A DNA stretch of 64,000 nt from Hesseltinella vesiculosa (taxonomy: Eukaryota > Mucoromycota > Mucoromycetes > Mucorales > Cunninghamellaceae), in NCBI GenBank assembly GCA_002104935.1, contig MCGT01000044.1, positions 1 to 64,000 on the forward strand, read 5' to 3'. Under the pieces are notes generated by a model. The model saw only the letters and a list, made by a program, of their open reading frames with translations. It was not told the origin of the DNA and did no database searches. Below, one piece after another: positions 22,802 to 33,566 of the stretch; position 1 is the stretch's first letter, and each line of letters begins with the position of its first letter. The position numbers were made by a program, and so were the translations under genes.

Positions 22802-23027
22802 TCCTCAAAAGGCATTTTTATTTTTTTTTGCATTCACCTCACATTCCCTCACGTTCCCAATCCCACCCACCCTATCCCCATCGATCTTGTTTATTTTTTT
22901 CCCTTCCCTCTAGAAAGAAGTTTTATATCCTAATTTTGCTCTAATCTACCCTCTCATTTTTGTACTGTAAAAGTGTTTTTTATTTTTTATATTTTTATAT
23001 TCTTCTTTTTCTTCATAAAAAAAACAA

Positions 23028-24982
23028 ATGGCCAGCCTAGCCGACATTTTTCGTCGACATACGAGTGATCAGATCAATTACCTCCAATATGCCATTTATT
23101 TCCCACCCCAAGACAGCCCAGGACAAACAGAACGAGCCCTACAGCAAAAACGATCGGCCATTCTTGATGCATTACGGCCTTGGGCAACCGATCATCTCTG
23201 GCAAAAAGATGACTTCCAGCTCACTATTGTAAACAGCCATCAAAGAGGTAAGACAAACACTTCGTCTTCGTGCCCTGCCTCATACACATGCTGTTGACTT
23301 GTAGATCCTGCCCACCCATTCCTTTGGGGGGTGGCCCGATTTGGCGATTGCTTGAATGACGAATGGCTCCTGATTGCCATGCTCTACCGAGTCACCGAGC
23401 TGTTCAATGATGCCATTGTGTCGCTGCACGACAACGATGGCGAGATCCTACTCATTGAGGCCGCCGATCATCTGCCGCCATGGCTAGATCCATCCAACAG
23501 CGACAATCGCGTCTATGTTTACCGCGGCCAACTGCACATTATACCCATGCCCAGCACTCCTGCCGACTTGTTTGCGATGCAGCCATCCGCCCATGGTAAG
23601 CAGCCGCTGAGACGAGCCGATGCTCTGGACATGCTCTGGCACCGGCGGGCCTCCACCGTCGCATCCGACGACATCCAGCGCGCATTGGCGGTTCGACTGG
23701 ATGGCTTTCCAGACAAGGCTAAACTCGAACGGCATCATGCCTGGACCGTCTTGTTCAATTCCCAAGCCACCTACCTGTTCCTATCCTTCCCGCCCCTTCT
23801 CTGCTGGGCGATCGATGCCTTTTACTTGCGCGACCCTGTCTCCCTCAAGGCTTGCGGCTCCATGCAACGGTTCCCATTGGACCAGCCTGTCACCGTGCTA
23901 CTGCCCTGGACCCGCACAACGTTTGCCCAGACCGTCCACCAGCACTTCTTCCCACCGCCTGTGTTTGACAAGGTGCTCCCGCGCCGCCACAGCCCCACCT
24001 ACGACTCGGCCCAGCTCGGTATGAAGCTTCTCTGTGGGCTGGAGATGCTTTTATTCAATGCCAGTAGAGCAACACCTGCCCCTTCCAAGACCACATCGGA
24101 TCAGTTGGACGATACTGTCCTCCTGGATCGGCCCCCTACCACGATTCCCGACGGACTCACCATCCTTCAATGGGTAGACCGGCTCCTGGAGGATTACACG
24201 CCAGCCAAGCTAAACCAATTGCTAAACCGGCAAACCCAATCGGTCGAGCATGAGGACGATACAGCATGGATGGACATGGTACCGGATGAGCTGGAAGCCA
24301 TCCTTGCCCAGCATGGCTCCAAGCCGGCTGACGAACAAATGCCTGTCGATCTGAACGACATGATGTCCAAGTTTGAACACTTTCTAGTGCACAGTCAGAG
24401 TGACGTGGATGGCGTCACCTTGCCTGGGTAAGGCAGCCTCCAACGTTCTGCCCGACCTCACCTCATTTTCTAGGCAACAATCTGACGATGATGAGCAAGG
24501 TTCAGATGGCTTGGCCTCGGACGACATGGACGACATGGACGACATGGACGACAGTGATTTGCCGGTGTCCTTTAACGTTCACAAGTTTATGGAGCTGCTG
24601 AACCTAGACCAAGGTAAAATCCAAAACAGCAGATGAGAAGGTCCTTTTTTTTAATACTCACGTTTCATTCCTTAAAGGAGATCACTTGGCAGGTGACGAC
24701 ATTGACCCGATGGCACAGCTGATGGAGCAGATGGACCAGGAGATGGCCACGCATGAAAAATTGGCAGCTTCCTTTGAACGCCAACAAGGCTTGGAGGAAA
24801 CCGCTGGAAAGGAACGCGAGGAAGATGAGACAACGCCCGTCGACATTCAGCTGAACTTGGTCAAAAATGTGCTGGAAAGCTTCAAGGGACAACAAGGTCT
24901 GCCTGGCCCTGCCGGGAACTTGCTGCGTCAATTCAATATTGCTCTGCCCAGAGATGAGTCCCAAGGAGACGAGCCGATCTGA
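23028..24982 (+). CDS. SGT1/ecdysoneless (ECD) family protein
   Basis: The family has roles in pre-mRNA splicing and transcription. The gene has four exons: a short first exon opening MASLADIFRRH, a long one from about 23305 to 24430, and two small ones. Family blocks visible are HPFLWGVARFGDCLNDEW, the DNDGEILLIEAADHLPPWL segment, and NRVYVYRGQLHII. The C-terminal half is acidic, with a perfect short tandem DDMDDMDDMDD near 24522-24551. Length of roughly 600 residues suits the family. The ATG at 23028 is followed directly by the conserved N-terminal helix. The stop lies 81 bp from the stop of the convergent HIBCH gene. Confidence 0.88.
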
Positions 24983-25063
24983 AAATAAAAAAAAAAGATT
25001 TCTTGGGGTGGCTCTAAATGACAAAGGTCCTGCTTTTTTTTAATTTTAATGTCAATGACAAAA

Positions 25064-26961
25064 CTAATACACCCATTTCAATGTTTGGTTGTCGTCCTTG
25101 GTCTTGCGCTCCAACACTTCCAGGACCTTTTGTTTGACACCTTGCTTGCCGTTGCGTTCGCGCACGACGTAGTCCAAGACTTCTTGCTTGGACAAGGCAT
25201 AGTTGCCGACGTTGGGGGCTTCACCAGTGACGACTTGTTTGATTTCTTCTTCGGTGGGCAGCATGTATTTTCGGTGAGGGTATTGCTTGTAGTCACTGTT
25301 GTTGAGTAGCGACAGGGTCAAGGAGGAGGGGGCGTTGAAGTAATCGGCCTTGATCTTTTGGTCGTCAACCTCGTCCAGTGTAGCAGGCTCCCAAGTGGCC
25401 TGCTTACCGCGATGCACCAGCACATTGTACACGCCTTCTTTGAAATCGTGATCTTTGAGGAACTTCTGCACCAGGTGGAATTCCATCTTGAAACATTGGC
25501 CGATCGTCAAGGTGGCACCGCTGCGCACTTGATGTAAAGTGACCTTGAGCGATGTGGGGGACATACTGTTCAAGTATTTCAAGGTTTCTTGAGCCCAAGC
25601 ATCGGCCTTTCCGCCCTGTTCCTTTTTCACAGCAGCCATAATATCGCCCATCGAGTCGAATTTGAAGCATCTGATCAGGGAGGGAAAGAAAGTCAGTCGA
25701 TGCAGCATGGCACGTGTCTTTTTACCGGTCAATGGCGGCGCGGGTCTCGCCACCCAAGGAAAAGGTGGCTTCTTCATCCAATTCACCGGAGAATTCCTCA
25801 ATAGCACTGTTGATCATGTCATGGGTAGGGTTTTCCAATTCAGAGATACGGGCTTCCAAGTCAGCCAAGCGAGAGCTGGGTACATAGTGCGTGGCAATAC
25901 CGGCATAGAAAGCATCGACCCCCTTCAAGCGCTTGCCGGTTAGACCCAAGTACACGCCCAGTTGGCCGTCGAGTCGGGACAAGAAGAAACTGCCTCCCAC
26001 TTCAGGCAAGAACCCGATCTTGGTTTCGGGCATGGCAAATAATGTGTTTTCGGTAGCAATTCGGAAAGGAGCGTGGACACTGAGACCAACACCGCCTCCC
26101 ACTATTAAAAAAGAGAGCGCGTCAGCATGCTGGAGAGTTCTCAAGCGGTTCATGCGTACTTGTGATACCGTCCATGATGGAGATAAAAGGTTTTTTCAAG
26201 GTTGCAATCAGATGGTCCAGTTGGTATTCGTCTTGGAAGAAAGCACAGGCTTCTTCGAATTTGCCTTCGCTGGCCAAGTCGACGACAGCTAAAATAGCAC
26301 GCGTCAAAAAAAAAAAAACAGGTTCATAGGCCACTTCTTTTTTTTTTTTTTTTTTACTTTTGACATCGCCACCAGCACAGAAAGCTGTGCCAGGTTCACT
26401 CTTGATAATGACAACCTTGGCCAAATCGGATTTTTCCCACGACTACAAAACGAATGTTAGTTCGAAAGCGCCTAATCTCTCTACCGGTTTTTCTTTTTTT
26501 TTTTTGGTGACAGTACTTGGAGCAAAGGCGTCATGGCGCGCACCATTTCCACATTTAAAGCGTTAAGCTTCTTGGGACGATTCAACACAATATCGCGGAC
26601 ACCCAAGTTTTGACGATGAAGCACTTCGGCCTAGGTCGAATGAAGAAACCGCGGTGAGCAATGGGAGCATTGCGATCTTGCGCTTAGGGGTTCTTACTTG
26701 GGCTTTTTCAATGTTGTGAATAGATTCGTGCGTGGTAGACATCTAAATTCAAAATGAAATAAAAAAAATGTTAGAAAGCCAAAAAAAAAAGACGCAAAAC
26801 AAAAAACTTACTTGGCGTTTAGGTTGTAACCATTGAGCCGTAGTTTGTAATCGACGTTGGGTAGTGGCAGAGCGAGAAGTCATGGATCGGGTAATGACAC
26901 GTTGTGACAGGGATTGTTGTAAAGTAGAAAGCACAGCGCGAGAACGAACAGCTCGATACAT
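25064..26961 (-). CDS. 3-hydroxyisobutyryl-CoA hydrolase, mitochondrial (HIBCH)
   Basis: The enzyme acts in valine breakdown: it releases 3-hydroxyisobutyrate from its CoA ester. The first exon (from ATG 26961) encodes an Arg/Ser-rich presequence ([20 protein letters not shown]), as expected for mitochondrial import. Later exons give the crotonase fold: [41 protein letters not shown] (oxyanion-hole Gly run) and [17 protein letters not shown], which holds the Glu/Asp region of the HIBCH active site. The C-terminal part has [14 protein letters not shown], typical of HIBCH. About seven exons; one intron contains an A/T homopolymer pair (about 26308-26356). The length is normal for the family. 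Confidence 0.93.
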
Positions 26962-27158
26962 GACAATGGTGAAAAGTAGGAAAAAGGTAAAAAAAGGCAG
27001 GCTGGTTCTCCTGTACTGTTTTTGTTTGTTTGTTTTTCGAGGTCACACACGGTTGAAATTTCAAATGCCGCATACTGAACAAATTTTTTTTTATTCTTAA
27101 ATCACATGGAGGGCGATGGGGTAATCATAAAGGAAGGAGTGGAAAAAGGGTATTGGTA

Positions 27159-28038
27159 TCATTCAGTGAGTTGCCGTTGCTTTCGGCGTTGTTCAATCTC
27201 GTGAGGATTCAATTCATGGGCCTTGATTTTCTTGGCCAGGGCTGCTTGGCCTTGTTGGATCAAGGTGGAGAGCTGGACCTCCATTTTAGCCAATCGTCTA
27301 TCTTGTCGACCACAATAGCTTTGCTTGGAATGTGTGGAAGAGGCAACAGAGTTGGGGTGATAGGGAGGAGGCATCAGTGAAGAGGCTGGTAAGTTTGAGT
27401 TCAGGATCGAGATATCCTCGGACCATCCTTCATCAAAGGTGTATTTTTCATCGTCGTCCCAGTCTTCACGGATTTCGGGTGGTTCTAATAAGGATGCCTG
27501 AGCATGAAAAAAAAAAAAATCAGGACAAAGAGAAAATAATTGACGGGTTCCGCACCTGTGTTACCTCATGGTCCAATGTAGTTGCAGGGCTAGTGGCGGT
27601 GGCCCAAGCAAGCACTCGGTCCTGCTTGGTTTGGTTCATTTGTTGGTGGTGGTGATCAGCTGAATAGTTTTCAATCAATAATGGCAGAGGCTGTTCTCGC
27701 TGCTGCAGCTGATGCCACTGGCGGAGGCGCTGGATGTCCATGATGATATCTTCAGAAGGAGCAGGCGCCGGTGGGTAAGCGGCTCTTCTGCTGATGGGTG
27801 ATAAGGGCAGCCGCTTATTTGGCGACGGCTCTTGCCGGTCCAGGTTGCCGTTAAAGTAATGGACAATGGTGATGAACATGGCCGACGTAAACACCAGCGC
27901 ATCCAGACATTGACGGAACATTCTTGGCAGCGAATCCTCGTCCTCGTCCTGTTTGGCAATGACGTTGGATGGTGTGATGGGTGCAGGGTATGTGGTACGA
28001 GGCTGCCTGGGTGGCTGTTCATGTCGATGAGCCATCAT
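27159..28038 (-). CDS. Uncharacterised protein with a C-terminal coiled coil
   Basis: Two exons (to 27565, then 27497-27159) join in frame. I do not recognise the family. Visible parts are a hydrophobic helix (ALVFTSAMFITIVHYF, about residues 50-65 from the ATG at 28038), a Pro-rich middle, an acidic block (EIREDWDDDEKYTFDEGWSE) and a basic C-terminal helix (RRLAKMEVQLSTLIQQGQ). The frame stays open upstream to about 28190, with a plausible protein segment (GKKNRWIEKRNELQPTD) and a TTTAG acceptor, so the true start is probably in an unassigned upstream exon and 28038 is only the first internal ATG. Confidence 0.6.
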
Positions 28039-28190
28039 GGTGGTCCAAGCGGCAAGGGCAAACGAAAGCAGTCGCTCCAGTTTGCCGGCATCTGTAGGCT
28101 GTAGCTCGTTCCGCTTTTCGATCCAGCGGTTCTTTTTTCCGAGGAGACAATCGATATGGGCGGTGAGGGTAACATTGTCATCCTCGGTCT

Positions 28191-28620
28191 AAAGGTTTTT
28201 TTTTAAAAAAAAAGGTGAAAGAAAGAGTTTAAAATGGAACATGCATCTGTGCTGAAAAAAGGCGGAGTCCGAATTAGGATCAATGCCAAACCTTTCATGT
28301 GATTCAACAAGAAAATTCCTTGATGATGGCACCTCCCCCTCTGTCTCCAACTTCTTGTTTTTCCAACTCCAAAAAACCCATCTCAGCCAGTGTCGTGGTA
28401 TTTCCAGAACTTCAAAGGTTGATTTGTGTGCTATGAACCAACATCCAGGTCATAAGGCTTTTTTTTTTTTTTTTTTTTGTTGAGCAAAGAAATTTCACAT
28501 GTGGCTTTCGAGAATCCAAGCCAGGGTCTCACAAGGTAATGACCCTTTTGCAGGTTATCTTGAGAATCATCACATGGTCAGTTCGTAAAATAAAAAAGTA
28601 CACTTTCTAGATCGTTTATG
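28191..28620. other. Intergenic, start exon of the upstream unknown gene may lie here
   Basis: No ORF with recognisable content is seen. The stretch has a 20-T run near 28460 and the poly-pyrimidine/TTTAG acceptor at about 28190 on the reverse strand. It is also the 3' flank of the methyltransferase gene. Confidence 0.5.
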
Positions 28621-30170
28621 TCACTTTTTGCACTTTGCTGTCCAAAAGGCTGAGCGGTACAGGTATGTCAACATGCTCTCAGGGTTTGATGTGTAGGTTG
28701 TATCCAGGGTGCTTTCATTCTAGAGAAAGAAAAATAGCAATAAGCCGTATTGTTCAGCGTAGCATGCTCTGTTCCTCTTCACCTGGAACTCAAAACCTAG
28801 ATCCTTGGCAACGCGCTTGACTTGATCCAGCGACAGTTCAACCGAGGCTTCGCCGGGGATGTCTTCAAAGTGATAGAGAAGGGGGCCGATGTTGATCCAT
28901 GTGCCGCCTGGTTTAAGTAGGCCATGTATCAATTCCATATATTCTATGATGTTGTGGGCTGTATCAATGAAGAAGCAAGTGACAACGCAGTCCCAGGTGC
29001 CTAGTGGAGAAGCGTGAGTCGAATTTTTTTTTCTCGACCAAGACTTGCCTTGACTCTCTGGGGTGCCATACACTTCCAAAAAGTCGCCAGCAACCATGGA
29101 AAAATCAGTCCCGGCCGGTAGATTTCCAGGGACGATGTCGGGGATGCGTACTGGTGTCAACTGACTGGCGGCCGAAGGCAGGTTGCTAAACGAATGGATA
29201 AATGGATACGTTTCGTATTGCTCTTTTTCGGCCACGTTGTTTAGAATAAAGTTGGATGCGAGGAGCTATGAAATTGTTGTTGTGAGCTGAATGTGTTTTT
29301 GTGTGTGAGTTTTGTACCATGAAATAGGTGAATTCATTGCCTAGGAAAAAAAGGGCGATGACGTTCATCAAGGTGTCTGGTTTGGTTTCTTTTTTGGTAC
29401 TTACCTTGGCAGCTATAACCTTGAGCAGCAATGTCATACGCCAATCGACCAAGACCAGCTCCAGGCACAAGCACGCGAACGTCACCGCTGTGGAATAGGC
29501 ATAAACAAAATCAACATAGGTTTCCAAAGCGCCATATGAAGTGTCTTACCGGTTTTCCACAGGCACAGTTGCAAACGCGGCATGAAGCTGTTCAATTACA
29601 GGAAGGTAGATGGTGTCGCGCTCTTGCTTGCCCTATGTTTATCATAAGCGATTTCATTTTCTCAGCCAAAATAAGAGTGACTTACTTCACTGGACCAATC
29701 ACGGAAAAACTGCTTCAACGTGCTACGTACTTTGTCCATGTCCGAAGGCTTGACAGGTATATCGCGACCCTAAAACAAAAAGACAGAAATTTAGCCAACA
29801 AGAGGTGGAAAGGAAAGGCTGACGTCAGGCTGATGGTCGTTACCTTGCCAGGATCGCACAATTGAGCAACATCGTTGCTGGAGAAGATATTGGAGTGCTT
29901 GACGATGTCACGGAACAGACGCGTGTTGGCTTCAATCTTGGTATCCATCAGGTCAATCTTTTCCAATTGTTCCGGGACGAGGCGCTTGTGGTGCTCAGGC
30001 AACGCCAAAAAATCTCGACGACGACGATGGTTGTAGTTTAACGAATGTGATCGATAGTATAAAAAAGCAAGAAGTACCTTTTGGAAATGCTTCATTTCCA
30101 TGGCTTCGGGATCGTCATGGTCTGTGTGATCGTGCTGGTGCTGATGATCATGGTTATGCTCATTCATCAT
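28621..30170 (-). CDS. N2227-family (carnosine N-methyltransferase-like) SAM methyltransferase
   Basis: Family members methylate carnosine or other His-containing substrates. Seven or so exons. The first opens at ATG 30170 with a His/Asp-rich stretch (about 16 residues, [16 protein letters not shown]), then [23 protein letters not shown]. The SAM-binding motif I is [16 protein letters not shown], followed by [15 protein letters not shown], the motif [20 protein letters not shown] and [14 protein letters not shown], all typical of N2227. The last exon gives [17 protein letters not shown] and the stop at 28621. A longer frame begins with TTG at 30182, but the ATG is preferred. It diverges from the Sec72 gene (211 bp between starts). 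The yeast counterpart would be YNL092W. Confidence 0.87.
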
Positions 30171-30381
30171 CAAAAGAGCCAAGAAAAAAAATGTAGAAAG
30201 AACGGGAAAAAAAAATTTAAGGGAGTCAGGCTACGATCCAAAAGCGAAGGCGGTGCGTGCTCTTATTGGCTGAAAACACCGCAGCGTCATGAATTCAACC
30301 AAATTCTTTTGAATTTGGGAATTTTTTTCTCTATCCTTTCTTTTTTGATTCATCTGATCTTTTCTAACACCTCTGCAGCTC

Positions 30382-30978
30382 ATGACCGAAGCAATCAATT
30401 GGGACATCACCATGTCCAACGATGGTGAACGTATTCTTTGCAAATCTCACAGCAAAGAGGTATGTGGCCCATGCAACGTCGACTGGACAAGTCATAATCA
30501 AATTGCCACCACGCTTAAGCAAGTCAAGGAATTGCCTCCACCTAATGCTGCCAATCCTGTGCGCAATGCTCAAGTCAATCGCCTAAAGGATGAAGGCAAC
30601 AAATATTTCAAACAAAATAACTATACCGAGGCTATCCGTTTTTATACCATGGCTGTCGATTTGTCCTGGTCTCGCCCTCTGTGGGAGCCGCTGGCTTTCC
30701 AGTACGTGCGTGAAGAGCTGGCCCCTATCCTGAGCAACCGATCGGCGGCTCACCTTGCCCTGAAGAACTACGCTGATGCCCTTGTCGACGCTGAAATGGC
30801 CTCCCGACTCAAACGCGAATGGAGCAAGTCTCACTTCCGAAAAGGCAAAGCTCTGGCTGCCATGGGAAGATATGAAGAAGCTGCTGAAGCATTCCAAACC
30901 GGTCTTCGATTCGACCATCAAAGCGAAGAGCTGCAAAAGGCTTTGGATGAAGTCCAATCCACCACCAAAGAGCAATGA
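30382..30978 (+). CDS. Sec72-like TPR subunit of the ER translocation complex
   Basis: Sec72 is part of the Sec62/Sec63 complex for post-translational protein import into the ER and binds cytosolic Hsp70. The 198-residue product starts with a small Cys-containing region (CKSHSKEVCGPCNVDW), then a Pro-rich linker and TPR units: LKDEGNKYFKQNNYTEAIRFY, SNRSAAHLALKNYADALVDA and SKSHFRKGKALAAMGRYEEA (each shown as partial motifs). The insertion between the first two TPRs with RPLWEPLAF and the LPPP segment fits the Sec72 family rather than generic TPR proteins. CTGCAG just before the ATG could be a splice acceptor, so an upstream non-coding exon is possible. Confidence 0.8.
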   Translation: MTEAINWDITMSNDGERILCKSHSKEVCGPCNVDWTSHNQIATTLKQVKELPPPNAANPVRNAQVNRLKDEGNKYFKQNNYTEAIRFYTMAVDLSWSRPLWEPLAFQYVREELAPILSNRSAAHLALKNYADALVDAEMASRLKREWSKSHFRKGKALAAMGRYEEAAEAFQTGLRFDHQSEELQKALDEVQSTTKEQ

Positions 30979-31071
30979 AAAGAAAGGAATAAATAAATAA
31001 AAAAAAGATAGGTTTTTTTTTATATTGTACAGGGAGAGAGAGGGTTATGGGGAATGTAATGTTGCACCGGG

Positions 31072-33359
31072 TTAAGGTGAAGCTTCACCAAGGCAAGGCT
31101 CAGACATAGGGCACCTGGCCTCTCCATTTGCAGAGGATTGTCCGGTGACAGGGCATTTGGCGTCGTTTGTGGAGGATTGGCCGGTGACAGGGCATTTGGC
31201 CTCGCTCGTAGAGGTTTGGCCAGTGACAGGGCAGGTAGCGCCAGCGCTCATTTGGCCAGTAACTGGACAAGCCAGCATGGGCTGCTCAAACACATCCTTT
31301 TCCGTTACTTCATATTCAAAGCCGACATCGTCCTGAGGAGGCAGGATGTCAGTCGCAAAATAGGCGGCCACAAGTTCATTGTCGTCGTCAGACTTGAGGC
31401 TGGATTGCCACTGGCCAGTCTTGCTGCTGTATGCGTCATAATCTGCCGAAGAACGCCAGGCTTTGTTGATCTGCTCTTCAAGGGTCAGGATCTCTTCAGG
31501 CGACTTGCCACTCATGTCCTGCGTCGCCTTGTAAATGGCCTATCAAAAGAGAGGTCAGTCCATCACACCTTTTTGAACATCGCTCACTTTGTCATACTCT
31601 ACCTTGAGTAGCACAGGCGGCATGGTGGCCCAGTGATCCAAGATCTTACGGCTCCAGGACGAGTCCAGGCTCTCCAGGTCGTTGACCAGGTGGGCAAAGG
31701 TGGTGTCGGCCGTGCACGTATCGCCAAACACTTGTTCAATGTTGGCTTGCCAGGTCGTGATCCGGTCCGGTCCAGGGTAAGCATTGTACATGGCAAGGAC
31801 CAGTTGCACAGCTGTGGCTGTGGTAGGCTGAGGACAGAAAGCCATCCGTTTCGAGTGCATGATCACGTCATTCAGCTGGGTTTCAGGCACAAACACGTCC
31901 ACCAGGCCGAGGCGAAGCAGCTCTGGTGCACGCAGGCGGCCAAACTCTGGTGGGGCTAAGGCCAAGTAAGTAAAATAGCCTGATGGCAAGGGCTTATGCC
32001 GAGCCATGCGGCTGGCGATAAGGGAGTAGAGCAAAAGCGGTGGAGCTGGGGCGTGGCTGAGTGAAGCGTGGCAAGGAAGCAGGGTGTTTTCTGTCGCAAC
32101 GCGGATATAGTCTGGCCACAGCAACAGGTAGGCCATGTGTAAAGGAAGCTGGCCATTGACAAAGGACAGGGTCACCTTGGGTGTTGCTGGTTGGGTCAAG
32201 TGCTGCTGCTTGATGTAGACAAGGCGTTCATGGCCCAAGTGATCCAAGGCTTTAGCCGCCGACTTGTTTTTGCTTTCGTGGTGATAGGTGGCTTCGTAAG
32301 CAAGGCCCTGACTGATGATTTTGGTATCCTTCGTTACAATGGGTTGGTCAGGATTGGGCATGACAGCTGCAGCAGTGTCTGCCACGGTGGCGGTCAGAAA
32401 TATGCTGGTAACATCGTCATTAGTCAATGCATCAGAGAGCGACCTGCCAAGCTGGCGTAGGCGGCTGGCTGTGATCAAATTGCGTGTTGCTGGCGATGCC
32501 ATGGTGATGGTGCAACCGCCTGTGGCCTTGGGAGCATCGATCCATACAAAGTTGTCCGATTCGATTTGTGGGCCAAGGTCAGCTAGCACAGAAACAGCGG
32601 GAAAGGAGAAGAGAATGAGGATTTTTTCTGGTTACTTTCAGCGGCCTACCTTTTCCTTTGTTTTGCCATAGATTTGCAAATGGGCAGGGTGACACGTCTT
32701 TTTTTTCCTTGTCATGCTTCCACAGCATGTACGCACGAATATCCACCTTTTCAATGCACCTAGAGAAAAAAGGTGAGTCATCCGACCCTATTTTCGCCCA
32801 GCTGTTTTTTGTTGCATGTCATTTACGCTGAAAAATAAAACGCCTTTGTCTTTGTGTATTCCAGCTCCAAGCGAGATTTGTCCCAGAGTTTGCCAGAGCC
32901 ATCATTCAGCTGTTGCTGTACCCAGCCCTGAATCACATTGGGTAGGCCTTGAAGATAGCCTTCATCCTTGTCATAATCATACGCTTCCACTCGGCGAAAC
33001 AGCTTTTCCTGCTCCGCTTGTTCCAGTTCCAGCTCATAAGCAAGGTAGTCGTCAAAGCTAAAAGGCTCCTTGAATCTAAAAATGCAAGACAAAAAAAAGT
33101 GAGCTTGTGATGTCCTCTATGTTTGATGAGATGGAAAGGACCTGTTAAAGTAAAAATGCTTGGCTCGAAGTAATTGCAGAAACTGGTCGTTGGTGTGCGA
33201 CCGGTTAAATTCTTTGTCTAGGTTGGTCGCCGTGGGTTGAGATTTGGCCATGGATTGTAGAATGTTGCTCACACCGGCTTGAAACACCTGGTCCTTTTCC
33301 CATTCGTATGTTTTGAATTGCTCAAATACTTTGCATTGTTCAGTAGAAAACGTCGCCAT
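31072..33359 (-). CDS. Enoyl-CoA hydratase-like pseudoenzyme with CPVTGQ repeats
   Basis: From the N-terminus: two copies of a module of roughly 75 residues (one with FKTYEWEKDQVFQAGVSNIL and AKHFYFNR, the next with VEAYDYDKDEGYLQGLPNVI and TKAFYFS), a short RAYMLWKHDKE segment, then a crotonase-like domain similar to HIBCH (NDDVTSIFLTA, IRVATENTLL, MPPVLLKVEYDKV). Where HIBCH has GGGVGLS (oxyanion hole), this protein has LPLHMAY, and the FCAGGD motif is missing, so it is unlikely to be a CoA hydrolase. The C-terminus has four CPVTGQ units spaced 12-13 residues plus a final CPMSEP. Start ATG 33359. At least five exons. I know the module only as something seen in fungal proteins; its function is not known to me. 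Confidence 0.75.
31142..31271 (-). repeat. 39-bp coding repeats (CPVTGQ units)
   Basis: Units start at 31142, 31181, 31220 and 31256, with periods of 39, 39 and 36 bp (13, 13 and 12 codons). The Cys-Pro-Val-Thr-Gly-Gln core is conserved in all four, while the linker varies in Ser/Thr/Ala/Lys content. Confidence 0.93.
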
Positions 33360-33566
33360 GCTGAATTTGTTGAAAAAGAAGAAAAAGCGAGGATTTCCAA
33401 AAAAATTTAAGGTTTTTTTTTCTTCTGGGGAGTGATCTTCACCTCCGCACAAAGTGACCAACTTCTCTTAGCACGCTCTGTTATTACAAGACTTGGTCGC
33501 ATCTCTGAAGTTTATAATTGGTAAGGAAAACAGCAGTAAAAAAAAAGAGAATGAAAAATGAAGAGT

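Noticed and set aside
25064..33359. Assigning both crotonase-fold genes as functional HIBCH paralogues
   Set aside because: The gene at 31072-33359 lacks the oxyanion-hole glycines and FCAGGD motif that the 25064-26961 gene keeps, so only the latter is called an enzyme.
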